This document shows, one piece after another, positions 36,060-48,930 of a DNA stretch of 64,000 nt. The notes below the pieces were generated by a model. The model saw nothing but the letters and a program-made list of their open reading frames with translations, made no database searches and had not been told where the DNA came from. The position numbers and the translations under genes were made by a program. Within the stretch, counting starts at the first letter, position 1. Each line of letters opens with the position of its first letter. Source of the stretch: Papaver somniferum (lineage: Eukaryota > Streptophyta > Magnoliopsida > Ranunculales > Papaveraceae); assembly GCF_003573695.1 (NCBI RefSeq), contig NC_039359.1, positions 87,028,566 through 87,092,565 of the forward strand, written 5' to 3'.

Positions 36060-36854
36060 AAATACACAACTAAACTAATCACAAAAGTAATCAATTTAAT
36101 TGGTCATACTCGACATAAGAGAATCTATGGAGCGATGACTAAGTTAATCATGAAAATAATCAACCCAGTCAAAAACGCTCAAACATAAGAAAACTTCCGG
36201 AGTCATAATTAAATAACCAAACAAGATGATTAATTTAGTTCAAAATGCTCGACATAAAGTATCTCACGGAACAAAAACAAAGCTAATCATAAAAATAATC
36301 AACTTGGTTGTGTAGTGCTTAACATAAGACACATTATGGAGCCTCAAATTAATACATAAAATATGGATCATGGAAGATCAATTACTGCGGAATACACAAG
36401 GATTCATTCTATTTTTCCATCACCATTTGCACAATGACATCCAATAGACATAATCCTTGAAAACAAAAGATTTTTAACCTATCTTTCATCAAAAATTGAC
36501 ATAATAGGCTTAACTTTTGTATTTGTCAAAAGTCAATTTATTCTTTCATCAATACATACATATCAACTCATGAACGACTTTACTTTTGACAAAGTATGGG
36601 ACAATCAAGTTCACGGACGTAAACACACATATCCCATAACAATATTGCAATATATAAAACCATAAAGATTAATACTGCAAAAATCATCTTCCAAACAAAT
36701 TCAGAATTTAAACCAATAAATCTAAAAACATGAAGATGAAAACGTTGGACATATCTATGTGTAATCACAATAATGACTATTCCAAACTCTAGTTATTCTT
36801 CTAAGCAAAACAATAAAAATAGAAGATTTACTAGGCAATAAGACCTTTAAAGAA

Positions 36855-37216
36855 TTATTTATCTTCCCCGAACTCCATGTCGTCAACCGCCATTTGAACA
36901 TAAGGTTCATTAAGATAGGAGTTTATATCAATAAACCTTCTTGGTTGATGTTGTCGAACCAGAGCCTTCTGAATCTCATGAGTCTTATACACAAAAGACT
37001 TAATTTATTGAATATCCTTTCGCATCTCCTTTAACCCATCAAGAACATCAGAAAACTTTTGAGAATTTGAAGGAACGACTCTTGGGTTCCTCACATTCCT
37101 TTTTTTCATTTTATTGTTGGAGATAATGGAGATTTTTCTTTTTCCTTCGTGATTGATGGATTAACAATCATATTAACATCTTTTCCATCAGAAGACATCA
37201 TGCCTGGAGTATCCAT
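36855..37216 (-). pseudogene. Small broken ORF downstream of gag, unknown role
   Basis: From the ATG at 37216 it reads MDTPGMMSSDGKDVNM and then a lysine-rich segment. It shifts in an A-run near 37105, meets a stop near 37016, and continues to AVDDMEFGEDK and a stop at 36855-36857. It reads in the sense direction. The acidic tail resembles in style the SWSISDEEEDE tail in the first copia-type element, so this may be the matching ORF in strongly reduced form. I do not know its family. Confidence 0.4.
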
Positions 37217-37575
37217 AAACGTATGGGTTTGTGAGAGGAAATCACAATTTGCTCAACAAGTAGTCTTGAGATAAAAAGAGGTTTCAGAGAAGGAAAAAGG
37301 AATGTAGGTTTTGAAACCTTTAAACAGGTTCGTACACGACTAACTCTCAACCTTATGAAGAGTAGAATTGTCGATAGTACCCTTTCTTTTATTTGATAGA
37401 CAAAAAGAAGGAAAATCTAAGAAAAGAAGAAAATAAACTTTTCTTAAAGCCTGAGAGGTACAAAATCATTGTCTCTTTCGATCAGGCACATGAGAAAATA
37501 TTTCAAAACACAGCACAATCAAGGTGCATTGCGGTGAACAACAAATTTGTCCACCATTTTCCTCTTGAGAGGAAT

Positions 37576-38212
37576 CTACAGACCTCTGTCTATCAAAACG
37601 ACTCGACCGTACTTTCTTTTTAATGGTCTTGGTTTATCCTTGGAAACTAACTTTTTACACAAAGATAAAATCCTACATACTTCAGTGGTCTTCTGAGCAA
37701 GTTTAAGCTTTCTTGCTAAATGATTTGCTCTTTGTTGAAGTTTGTTGATGTGCCTCCGTTGGTGTTTGTACTTGTAACACCTTGATAGTTTATGACCTTT
37801 TAACGAACAATAAGAACACGTCAAGTTAGGATAAAAATTAGGCTTTTGAGATGTGCAAGCATCTAGGCACATGGTGGAACCTGAAACATTACAAACAGAG
37901 TTTCCAAAGGATGAGTCAACTTTATCTTCCAGAATAGTTGGATTATCTTTAAAGAATATCAAGATTGATGTATGTATTGCTACAGTAATCAAAATCAATA
38001 TTTTCACCAAGAAGTGCAACACTTGATTTCTCGTCTTCATTAGAATCATAGATGTCCGACATTTCATCAAGAGTTGCAGCAAGACCTTTGTTCCCAGTGT
38101 ATTTTCTACGATTTTGGGTACTCGTTTGCAAAATGACCAAATCCCTTACACTTAAAGCACGAGGCATATCCTCGTCATCAGTTTCATCAGTTCCTATTTT
38201 TAGGAGGAACAC
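37576..38212 (-). pseudogene. C-terminal gag region with CCHC zinc knuckles, frameshifted
   Basis: Just after the gag ORF, a segment with the pattern C..C.GFGHFANEYP can be read across frames at about 38105-38165. It matches the first knuckle but with frame changes. A second knuckle, CSYCSLKGHKLSRC, is intact at about 37778-37820. A basic region follows (HINKLQQRANHLARKLKLAQK). The acidic DEMSDIYDSNEDEKSS segment lies between the knuckles. The frame changes at least once, so one continuous protein is not possible without recoding. Confidence 0.62.
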
Positions 38213-39059
38213 GATTATGAGGTTTGACTGATGCCTTAGGCTTATCTCTGGAGAACCGTTTACTTCTCTTCAGCAGAAGATCCCTAAACTGTCTTGTGAT
38301 CATCGAGACTGATTTGTCAAGATCTTCATCTGATGAATCTGTCTCAGAGTGATCATCTTCATAGATATACACTTTTTTACTTTTATCAAGTAATTTAGGG
38401 TCCTTTAGTGCTTTGAACGCAACATCCTTAGATTTGGATGAATGTTCATGATCAAAGATCTTAAGCTTCCCAACCAGCGTATTTCTGGAGAGATTATCCA
38501 GGTTATTTCCCTCAACGATGGCATGCTTCTTAGAATCGTATCTAGATGGAAGCGATCTGAGAATTTTCATCACAATGTCCTTTTCAGGAATAGTCTTACC
38601 CAATGCAAAAGATGTATTAACAATTTCAGACACTTTGTGATTAAACTCATCAAATGTTTCTTCATCTGCCATACGGAAGTTTTCCCAATCAGAATTAAGG
38701 TTTTGAAGCCTAGCTTCCTGTTCACTGGTATTTCCTTCAAATACGGTTTCTAAGATATCCCAAGCTTCTTTAGACTTAGTGCAATTTGACACATGGTGCT
38801 GAAGATTTAGGGTAACGACATTCAAACCGTCGGAGTTTTGCTTTGCAGCATTTATCTCGGCAGAGGTGTATTCACCAATATCCTTGGGAACGTTTATATC
38901 TCCAACTGCCACAACGGGAGAATTATAGCCATTAACTACATATACCCATGATTGTAAATCACGTGCTTGAAGAAAAGCTCGCACATCAATTTTCCACCAT
39001 AAGTAATTAGAGTCATCAAAGACTGGTGGTACGTTAATACAGATAGCACCTTTGTCCAT
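38187..39059 (-). pseudogene. Copia-type gag (DUF4219/UBN2 type)
   Basis: The 290-residue ORF starts at the ATG 39059, 66 bases after the LTR end. The N-terminal block FDDSNYLWWKIDVRAFLQARDL (residues ~14-35) is the DUF4219-like start of plant copia Gag. KEAWDILETVFEGN (about 96-110) and the stretch to LRSLPSRYDSKKHAI (about 168-183) match the UBN2/retrotran_gag_2 pattern. An acidic segment and a basic region RSKRFSRDKPKASVKPHNR follow. Gag forms the particle that packages element RNA. The ORF ends at 38187; the usual zinc knuckle continues out of frame just downstream (about 38100-38200). The reading frame is otherwise long and clean, so recent activity is possible. Confidence 0.8.
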
Positions 39060-39125
39060 AGAGTCAGATCGCTACAAACACAGACTTGTAAGGTTTTAAA
39101 CGTGTTTGCCTTCTCTGATACCAAT

Positions 39126-41489
39126 TGAAAAAGCGGGGGTCTAACAACCACACCCAATATTTCTCTTAGTAATCTGTATGGACAAACTCCAATATACTTT
39201 CTAGAGAATCAACTAGGAAGTTAGACTCAATCAATAGAAAAGTATATCAAAGATTTTTTATCTCAATCTCTCGATTTGATCTATACTCAAGAAAATAAAA
39301 ATCTGCGAGTCTTTATGAAAGAGAGATAACTTGGATGGTACCAAAGACCAATATCCAAGTGTCAATCAATTTAAATCAACAACCAAAAGGTCGGATATTC
39401 TAATTGATTGAACAACGCACAACATGTATTATTTCAATTATATAAACAAATATAATGCGGAAAAGAAATAACACAGACACCACAATTTTGTTAACAAGGA
39501 AACCGCAAATGCAGAAAAACCCCGGGACCTAGTCCATATTGAACACACACTGTATTAAGCCGCTACCGACACTAGTCTACTCCAAACTAACTTCGGTCTG
39601 GACTGTAGTTGAACCCCAACCAATCTCACACTGATCCAAGGTAAAGTTATGCTCCTACGTCTCTGATCCCAGCAGGATGCTACGTACTTGATTCCCTTAG
39701 CTGATCTCACCCACAACTAAGAGTTGCTACGACCCAAGGTCGAAGACTTTAATAAACAAATCTGTATCACACAGAAAAGTCTATGATAATAAATAAATCC
39801 GTCTCCCACGAATATACCTACGAGTTTTGTTCCGTCTTTTGATAAATCAAGGTGAACATGAACTAATTGATAAACTGGTCTTATATTCCCGAAGAACAGC
39901 CTAGTATTATCAATCACCTCACAATAGTCTTAATCAACGCAGCAAAAAAAGATATTGTGGAATCACAAATGATGAGACGAAGATGTTTGTGATTACTTTT
40001 TATCTTGCCTATCAGAGATAGAAATCTCAAGCCAATTATTACAATTGAACTCGTACGATATAAACAACAAGATCAGATCACACAACTAGAAGAAAAGTAG
40101 TATCGGTCTGGCTTCACAATCCCAATGAAGTCTTTAAGTCGTTAACCTGGTTTAGAAGAAGAAACCAAAGGTTAAAGGAGAATCGACTCTAGCTTAGCAC
40201 AACTAGTATCACACAGAATGTGTGGGGATTAGGTTTCCCAGTTGCTAGAGTTCTCCCTTATATAGTCTTTCAAATCAGGGTTTGCAATCAATGTTAACTT
40301 AGTAACAAAGCATTCAATATTCACCGTTAGATGAAAACCTGATTAGATTCAAGCTAATATTTATCAACCGTTAGACCGAAAACATAGCTTGTTATACACA
40401 AATGAAATGCACGTTCCTGGGCTTGTGTAACCGTACCCAAAATTGTACATTAGTTGGTTCAAAAATAGTTAACCAAATGGTTAGCCATATGATCATTTTA
40501 ATATCAACCATGTTCTTCTTCACCATAACTAGTTCAAGTGACTCGAATGAACTAGTTAGAGAGTTGTTCAATTGCAAGGAAATCTTATGTACTACACAAG
40601 ACACAATTGAAGTAAAAACGATTTGATTCACATGAATCGGTTCATGAACTCTGTAGACATGGTTTGCAATTGCATTCCTTAGTTTATAAAGATAAGTTCA
40701 CTAAACATCGTTTTTAGACATAACCTACTCAAGTTCGCGGACTGGGTTCACGGACTTAAGTTCCCGGATGGAGTTTACAAACTCCAGCAGAAATTCTCGG
40801 GTTTGAGTACTTCGCTAGTTTGCGGAGTGGGTTCGCCGACTTAGCTCACGCACTTCTCCGGTTCACTTGATCAACAAAGTTCGTAAACTTCGGTTCAAGC
40901 AATAAGGGCTTGTACATATATGTGTTTCCACAACAATGTTCATATCCTTCAAATGGTTATATAGTGTAAACTCTCATTTCAATCATTAAAACATTCTCAG
41001 AGGACGTTATATATTTGTTATTCACAAACCATTTCTCGTCAGAGAAATTTTCAAAGTGATTGAAACATAACATGACTTTCGTCACTAGGTAAAGATGAAC
41101 TTGGGTAAAGCGAAAGATTTACCAACACATATTTCTTGAAATAGATAGGCGAGGTAAACTCGGCTCGGAATACCAAATGTGTATAATCTAAGTCTATATA
41201 GCAAAACGACTTTTGTCTCATGATAGGAGATAAATAGACTTTTGAGTGATAGATGAGTTCAAGTCTCCACATACCTTTTAGTCGATGAAGATCCACCAGT
41301 TCCTTGAGTAGTCCTTCTTCTTGTATGATGATTTCCATGGAGTTCTTGAGCTCAACTACACTTTCTATCCTAGTCTGAGACCTTAGCTATAGTAGACTAG
41401 AAATCAAGACTTATAGTTTTGATCACTAACATTGACAAACATGCTTGAGATAGCAACACATGCGAGTTCTACCGAGCAATGCTCTAATA
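39126..41489 (-). repeat. Upstream LTR of the second copia-type element
   Basis: It begins tgaaaaagcg at 39126 and ends gctctaata at 41489 on plus. The expected terminal TG (minus) is mutated to TA: gctctaaca has become gctctaata. It is followed directly by the target duplication aaaac. Confidence 0.86.
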
Positions 41490-42778
41490 AAAACCCCGAG
41501 TGCCAATCGCAATATGAATAGACTGTAACTTCCTTTGGAAACCCTAATATTTCTGCGCCCAAAAACAACTCAGAAGCTTCGGATTCTCGTGAAATAGTGA
41601 ATTCCTTTCTCAATATATCTTTACTGTTTTTCTTCTTCTTTTATACGCCTATGGGTTAAAACTTAGACTTAGTATATTTCACAAGATAAAAATTAAACGG
41701 GTATTTTAAAATCTTATATCTTATTAGAAATATTTTTAAAAGACCCGCATAACAAGTATAAAGATGATTATCGATTTCTTTACATTTTTTAGAATTGTTT
41801 AAAAAAACACTATTTATTATAACAATATAAATAATCATATAAAAAATAAAAAATATCAAGTATTTTGGGACAAAAGTAAAAAGAAAAGTATCAATCCTAT
41901 AGTAATAGAAGGAGTATAAGTGTGGGAAACATATATGTGTACTATTTATCATCTCGTGTATATATATATATATATATATATTGATCTAGGAGTGTCTGAA
42001 AATTTTCTCATGTAACTAGTCATGTGAGACTGACTAGACAGACCTGTGTGTTCCCACATTTAAACTTAATAGCAAATGTTGAAAACTTGTTTGTTAACAA
42101 AGTAGCGTGAGAATGACTTGACAACTCTTCCTGCGTTTTTAATCCCGGATTTCTTTTTCAAATTTTTTTCTAGCATTTTTTGTTGCATTACTCTGTAATC
42201 TTTTACTTTATTTTTATTTTTTCCTTATCGACTTCGGTGACTTCGACATGGCACATGGGTTGTATCTATAGTTTTGTGACGGATTTTGATTAATTCATGC
42301 TTGACAATTGTTCTATAGATGAGGTTTTGAAGAGTAGTATCTTTAAGTTTGTAGTTCAACTATTCCTATTCAGATATGTTGAATGTGTGTATGGTTGGTT
42401 TCAGCTTTTGCCGTTAGTAAAAAAAGTGAAGTAATCAATAATGTCTGAGAAAGGAATTGACATGCATGTATTACCAAGGGTTTTTTGATGCATCAATCCT
42501 TCATCATGCATGATAGAACTCCCTTGAAACTACATATAAGGGGATTTTATTTTACATGATCTGTTTATTTGCTTATGACTTTGCTTTAGACTGGTTTATG
42601 CTTAAGTATGTTGCATAGGCTATTACCTGAAATTCAACGTCGTTTATTTTGAGCTATATGTTTCCTGTTTTGTTTGATTTTTATGTCACTGATTGACTGA
42701 TTCAGTATGTTATGTATGATTAACAGAAATGAGACGACGAGGAGAACCTAGTTTGGACGATTAAGTAGACTACCAAAT
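41490..42778 (+). repeat. Remnant of copy B of the RPL37 leader, then non-coding DNA
   Basis: Positions 41495-41565 contain aatcgcaatatgaat, gaaaccctaat and ctgcgcccaaaaacaa in the same order as the RPL37 leader at 50590-50660. The left half of the copy is at about 29405-29452 (ccaaccctaaaaggttaaaac). The copia-type element at 29453 split it. There is a (TA)n run at 41958-41980. 42000-42770 has T-rich intron-like sequence ending in tgattaacag, with no exon I can support before 42779. Confidence 0.72.
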
Positions 42779-43204
42779 ATGTCAGCACAATATCGCGATG
42801 GCGAATTCATAGTCATTGATCTTGAAAATACAACAACTTTTAAGTTGGAAAACGATGATATACCCCTACCTGTATGTTGGGATCCTCCTAAACATAGTAC
42901 TCAAACTGTTATCAACACCAACGCAAGTGGGTGTGATAATTCCAAAATATTTGGTGTGGGAGTAGTAGGTAGGACGAGTTCAGGTAAACTTATTATTAAA
43001 ATTTCAGGTTATGGTTGCGTGTTGTATCAGTTAGTGGATGACCCTGAGTTTACCGAAGCCAGAAGGGCGTATCCCACGATTCTCTATATAGAGTTATTTG
43101 GTGTCAAAGTGATTTTGGAAAAAAATAATGGAGACGAGTTTCCATATCTCGTGATAAGATCTGATATCCGAGTGACAATATCCTACCTTATATGCTTATA
43201 TTAA
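42779..43204 (+). pseudogene. RNase H-like (RVT_3 type) ORF, degraded
   Basis: The 141-residue ORF has the layout of plant RNase H-like RVT_3 domains: WDPPKHSTQTVINTNASG, then GVGVVGRTSSGKLII, then an EARRAYPTILYIELFGVKVILEKN helix. The first catalytic Asp is replaced by Asn (NTNAS), and the others are not evident, so nuclease activity is unlikely. A splice-acceptor-like tgattaacag lies about 55 bases before the start, so it may be a last exon of a longer broken gene. It could also be a domesticated or non-LTR element fragment. Confidence 0.5.
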
Positions 43205-43249
43205 TAGTTGTGTTTTTAGTATCTCTGAAAGTCATTTACTGTAATGTAC

Positions 43250-44401
43250 TATTCCATGTTTTATTTTGGATTTTATAATTCAAATCATAAGATTCAAATC
43301 CTGGCCTATTTTTTTCTTCAAATCTTAGATATATCATGTTATTCTTTTATAAATGTGAACATTTGGATTCTGATCCAATGTGATGCTTTCATGTATACAA
43401 ACGCATAACTAAGGTATCGATATCCTTACTAAACATGGAACAAATATTTTCGATGGAACCACCTTCATACTTACATAAATCAAAAATACTACATTTAACC
43501 TTTCAATCATTTCAGGATAAGGTCAAGTAGTCCAGTTTTATATATTGATTTGTTAATGCATCTAATTCATTTTGTATGTTAAGTTTCTAAACTTTTCAGC
43601 TCATAACAATTCACACTCATGTACTACCAAAGTTGAAATAATGACAAAGAGGCATGTATCTTAAAGTCTCATGAAATAGATGAATTAACAGTAAAAACTA
43701 TGGTTATTTTCCTAGGGAAAATTGAAATTATGTGACTAGTGCATCGTTTCAGAAAAATCTTTCTCATATAGAATTGGTAATGTTATTTTTCTTTTTTTCT
43801 TCTGCATATTTCTATAAGTTAACCATATATTTATTTGATATGTTATATGTACCAATTATAAAAGTCACACAAGAATAATGAAATTTCCATGAGTTACCTC
43901 CACTAGAGCTCTTTAAATTCCATATTTGTTTCCGATAGATTGGCTAATTTTGGTTATTATTTCGTTTTTACTTTTGCATATTAGTTTGGTATTATTGTTT
44001 TTTGCTATTTAAATCTCTACTCTTATTACTGTATCCAATCTTGAAATAAAAGTTCAATTGGATTTGATCTTGGCGTTCATTATCTAGGTTGATAACTCTG
44101 GCCTTTCATTTTGTCCCATTTGGTGGCAACGATGCTTGTGAGCTTCGTGAAAAATTCCAGGGATGCTCCATTATCTTGAGTGATAAAAATGTCATCTAAG
44201 TTCCAATATAAAACATAAGTCAATCCCAAAAGTCAGAAACAAGATTAATCCCAAAAGTCAGAAACAAAAATAATTTGTTGCACAAAAATACTTTTCTGCT
44301 CTTAAAAATTATTGTGAAATTGTGTTTCTAAACTAAACCTCGTGTTTTCCACTTAATAAAGTCGTAAAATATCTTTTGAAATGGCATGCAAAACTTGTAA
44401 C
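43250..44401 (+). repeat. Segmental copy C of the RPL37 upstream region, first part
   Basis: Aligns with copy A (26300-27480) over many blocks and with copy D near 44255. A short duplication, atcccaaaagtcagaaacaa, occurs twice around 44223 and 44248. The copy is interrupted by the solo LTR at 44402. Confidence 0.75.
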
Positions 44402-46138
44402 TGATAGACGCATTTATGTGTCTATTTTGATCTCGATTTTCTATTTTGTTAGTACCCATTTTTGTACTTATTTTGGTATTTTATGTTTTTGTAGGTGTTT
44501 TTGGAGAAATAAGCTTTTGCGGGAAAATTGGCTCGAAAAGTGGTATTTGCGCTCGTGGGAGAAAATTACTATTCGGACTCTCAGTTTGGATAAGGGGCAC
44601 TTCAATTACTAAGGGGTACTCCACTAATAAGGGGTACCCTAATTGCTATTTACACTTCACAGTTATTCGCACCCATGTACTGGTTAGGGGCACTCCATCC
44701 CTTGCTTTTGAAGAGACAAAATTGGCGGGAAAATTTGCACTCCGTCTGCATGATTCCGTAGAACGAAGTTGGACGAGATTTTGATGGATTTTGACACGGA
44801 CTTGGAGAATTTTGGGCATGTTAGGTGGATTCAAGGTTGGTAGGATATAAGTTCACGTAAAAAGGGGAAGGTTTCGTATAATCTTAACAAAACAGAGTAA
44901 GAAAGTTTATCGGAAATGGCGAGATTTTATGGGAAGAATTGCAACGAGATTTCATCGGAGTTTTTGATACATATTGATTCGAAGTACCCTGTTAGGCTTA
45001 AACAGGGCAGGTAATCGTATCGGATTCGATAAAGAAGGGATGAGACGTCACTCGGAAGGAAACATGGCAGAATATTCTCGGATTATCATTCTCTGTTATT
45101 TTTGGAAGATTTCATAGATGAAAGGGAAGATATTTTCTATATCCAGGTGGTATTCTATCTTGGGAAGGAGGTTGGATAAAAAAGAGAAGCCGCATAGAGA
45201 AGAAATAGAAAAGGATATAAATCCCGTGACTTTAGTTTGAAGAAAATTTGGGATTTTCTCGAGATTTGATTGGTCCTGTCGTGTATAAAAGGGATGTTGG
45301 GAAATCAAGGAAGAGATTCGAGAGTTTGGGATCGATAGAATCGGAGCAGAGAAGCGTAGGTGAAGTTGCAGGAATATTCACCTGTTGTTGGTGAAGAAGA
45401 GAAGCTGAAGAACATTGGACAGAGGAGGACAGTCGCAGAGGCAGTCTTATTCAAACAACACAACAGAAGTATCGCTGTTCAACAGATCTCATATATCACA
45501 AGCTTGTCATCTTTTCTCTGTAACAGTTCAAAACCCATTGTAACAGTCTGTTTGTAACGCCTTTCTAGCGTTGCAAACTGTCTGCTTTATTAGTTTTCTC
45601 TTGTTTTTCACACTTTTGAGCTATAAACACCTATTTTGAGAACGTGAATAATATGAGGAGCTATACCCCATTGCTGAGGAGATAGAGGAAGCTATTTTTC
45701 CAACAAAAAGCGGTACAATCTATTTTATTTAATTTATTGCAATTATTATTATGATTATTTGCCTTGAACTATTATTGAATATGATTTTTATTTGAGTGAT
45801 TGTGATCTATTTTGATGGAATATGCTTAGTTTATAGACTCTTGATGCTTCATACTTGGTATTTACAATTATTACTTTTGAAAATCTATTAGTTGCAATAT
45901 TTTAGAATCAAATTAAACGAGAAAATTGCATGAATATAAATATTTGGACCAAATCACTTTGAACTTGGAAAATAGTGGAATCTTAGTCTCAGTGTTCTTT
46001 TGATATTGATACCAACTTTGTCGGTGTTTGTTATAATTATTAGCGAGTTTTCTATTTAGTTTTGAATTTAAGTTTAATGTTATCCTTCACAAGTTCGAGA
46101 ATCGAATCACTTTTTACCACTATCTACAAATCACATCA
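44402..46138 (+). mobile_element. Solo LTR (1737 bp) with 5-bp target duplication
   Basis: The duplication gtaac is at 44397-44401 and 46139-46143. The piece starts TGATAGACGC and ends ACATCA, and it contains no coding region. A single LTR with intact duplication is the footprint of recombination between two LTRs of one element. The strand is inferred only from the TG...CA ends and a TATA-like gtataaaagg near 45283 and is not certain. It is not obviously the same family as the other LTRs here. Confidence 0.85.
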
Positions 46139-47045
46139 GTAACCTGTTTGGACACACATCCACAAATAAATTTGCGACTTCTGGGTGTCAAAAAGTAAGA
46201 AGTTAGTTTGGGTATAAACTTTCAGAACGGAACCTAGGAAAAAAAAGTCTACTTTTTGCAAAATCCTTTTTTTTCTCTTTTTCTTTTATAGTATCGAAAC
46301 ACGCTGTTAATTAACTAAAAAAAGGGTGTTTGGTTGCATTTTTAGAAAAAGTCATAAGTCAGATTGGCAACAAAAATTGAGATTGACTTCTAGAAACAAT
46401 AAAGCAATTTTTTTCCGTCAGAAGCAAAAGTCAATCCTATAAGTCGTTTGGATGCACATCCAAAAGTTATTTTTTGACTTATAGAAGTCAAAAAGCAAGA
46501 AATTAGGTACGAAACGACATACCAAAGTAAAAAAAATCAACTTTTTATAAAGCAAAATAGTTTTGCTTCTTTTGGCTTCTGCTTCTGATATCAAACGCGC
46601 TAAGAAGGCAAAAAAAATCTTCCAAAAATCATTTTGGAACTGTGTTCCCAAGCGAACTTATAATTTAAACAAGTCTAAAAGTAACTTTAATAGTGCGTTT
46701 TGATATACAGACAGAAGTTACTTTACTTTTCAGTTTGAATATAGAATTTTAAAATGATTTATAGTAATAAAAAAGTTAACTTTTTGTGAAGAAAAATGGT
46801 TTTGCTTCTGACTTCCGAAATAGAATTGTATCCAAACGCGCTATAAGTTATCCAGAGATTCCAAACATCCATGGAGACGAGTTGGCTTTTGATAACCACT
46901 TTCACTAGAACCGATTTAATTTTTCTAAACCTATTCCATTCCGGGCCCTTTCTTTCCGACCGGGCTGAAACACAATATAAATTCACAATTAACTTGAGAA
47001 AACCCCAATACAATCTCTGTGACCCAAAACAAAGAAGCTTCAAGT
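46139..47045 (+). repeat. Segmental copy C, second part, ending in a decayed RPL37-like leader
   Basis: After the solo LTR the copy resumes. It contains three related blocks of the type gtttggatgcacatcc...tcaactttt...gcttctgcttctga...aaacgcgct (about 46145-46320, 46440-46610 and 46690-46850), which look like a MITE-like sequence. The leader-like end is at 46930-47045, with cgggccc, acaatataaattca, gaaaaccccaata and acccaaaacaaag. No eL37 coding exon follows. A 57-base unit is duplicated just downstream, at about 47082-47176. Confidence 0.7.
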
Positions 47046-47179
47046 TTCTGGCAATGGAGGATATCCTATCTCTATTTTTTTTGTAAATTTTTATGTCAAC
47101 CGACCGGGTGCAATTCCGTATACTTTTGTAAATTTGTATGTCAGCTGACCGAATGCAATCCCATATCCTTTTGTATAGC

Positions 47180-48150
47180 GGCCTCCAGGGACCATATTTC
47201 ATAGCTAGCCTGGTGCCCGGAATACGTTACTAGAATCTTTGTTGTACAACCGATCATGATATTCAAGACAAAATGATATTGATACTTTGTGAAGTTAATA
47301 AAGTGACAACCTACACATGCGACTAGGTGACATGCATATTTCAAGGAACAAATATTCATACTGTAAATTTAATTTAGATGTTTGATGCTTTTTCAATCTT
47401 ACGTATATACAAAAGGCAAAGAGAAAGATATTATAAAGCAACATGTGAAGTCCATGGACATAAAATATATTTACGATTTACACAAGACAAACTATTAACA
47501 TAAAAAAACGGGCGTATAAGTTAGATGATATATGCGTGTTTCATGGAAATCAAATATCAATACACAAATAGGCGCCCTCTCGGACACTTCTTTGTTTAAT
47601 ATACTAATAAATACATGAAATGGGCGCGTGTACTCAAAATGACGAAAAAAGTCGTTCATGATAGTAAACATATAAATATAAAATAATGCGATCATCCCTG
47701 ACGGCTACATGTTCCTCTTATCCTTAACTAAGGTTAAAATAAATGCGATTACATATATATACATAGACATTTGCAAAATGTTGGATAACACATTATGGCA
47801 CATTATTCTAACTCCGTTATATGCATAAGGGTAGTATGTTTGGCTATCTATTAGACGGTTATGAGGATTAATTCTAAACAAAATTTCGTACCCATTTAAA
47901 AACATTTTTTATGTATGTACCTATCTAGGCTAACATGAGGGATGATTTACCAAAATATCTATCATGCTAGGATCAGAAAGGTAAAGGAAACGGTATTAAA
48001 CGATTGAAGAGATCTATGTAAAAGATATTTATGCTTCTCATCTTATCCAAAACAAGCGAGTGGGCATATCATGATTTTAACTGACTTGTGTTATTCATGG
48101 CAGCATACAAGTAGGTTAACTAATTTTAAGTTATAAAGTAAAACTATCTA
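47180..48150. other. Gap with no recognisable feature
   Basis: AT-rich DNA without a supported gene. The short ORFs here have no motif I know. Confidence 0.45.
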
Positions 48151-48499
48151 AGCATGTTGAATCCATGTATACTAGAAGATCTCATAAAATTTTCCCGAGA
48201 TCCAAGGCGATACAGTCACCCAGACATATTCACGAACAATTAAAACATCACAAATCACTTGATTGCGGGTAAAGATATTTCGTTTAGTTGAGAAGTACCA
48301 TAAGATTCGTTCCATGGGAGTCAGTGATTTAACGTACCAACAACTTACTTTAAACGAAAAAGCCTTTTTCAAACCTCGACAAAAATTTTTCTAAAAGATT
48401 ATTGGAGTAGTTACCAAACAACTCTGTTCGTTTACTGTTTGGAAGAAGATCAAAAGTGCTTAAGACTTTACATCGGTAAAATAACTCAAGATAATGATT

Positions 48500-48930
48500 T
48501 TCCGACTTAGAATTCACGTGCATTGGCCAGATGGTTGTAGGCGCAGGGGTACTGAGGGAACTAAGTAACAAGGGGTAGATTACTTGGTCACAACTATACG
48601 GAGTTGGCTTTTGTTCTTTGTATAACGGCTTAATTTTGAGAGTACAAAACTGGACTAGGTCCCGGCGTTTTTCTGCATTAGCGGTTTCCTCGTTAACAAA
48701 ATCATGTTGTGTCATTTACTTACTTCCACATTATAACTATTTTATTATAATAAAACAAATAACACTTGTACGTTAAATCCTAATCACTTGACATTGATCC
48801 TACAGTCAATCGGTCTTGTACCATAACTATTGTCAAGTGACTACCTAGTTGTTGTATTGTCTCTACTTTGTCCATATACAATCACACTTGGTATCGGACT
48901 TACAGGTTGAAATGAAAAAGCGTGATATAT
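48500..48930 (+). mobile_element. Degraded copia-type LTR fragment (plus orientation)
   Basis: cggcttaat, ggactaggtcccggcgtttt, tctgcatt and ggtttcctcgttaacaaaat follow each other at 48625-48702. They match the reverse complement of the LTR part near 23390-23460. The similarity continues weakly to gaaatgaaaaagcg at about 48910. Both ends are gone. 48930-49400 shows nothing recognisable. Confidence 0.72.

Larger units (their letters stand above)
29453..41489 (-). mobile_element. Second copia-type non-autonomous LTR retrotransposon, with a nested insertion
   Basis: It is bounded by the duplication aaaac at 29448-29452 and 41490-41494. In sense (minus) it runs from the upstream LTR 41489-39126 (2364 bp), through primer site TGGTATCAGAGA, a copia-type gag and smaller ORFs, to the downstream LTR 31597-29453. 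The downstream LTR lacks about 220 bp of its start together with the purine tract. Another LTR element is nested at 31732-36059. Without that insertion the element is about 7.7 kb. No protease, integrase or reverse transcriptase is present. LTRs and internal repeats are clearly related to the element at 18776-25452. Confidence 0.88.

Noticed and set aside
41958..41980. (TA)n run as a functional site
   Set aside because: Plain microsatellite with no sign of a role.
46418..47359. Several 60-147 residue ORFs on both strands
   Set aside because: They lie in the decayed segmental copy C and its flank, have no motif and are not shared with copies A and D.
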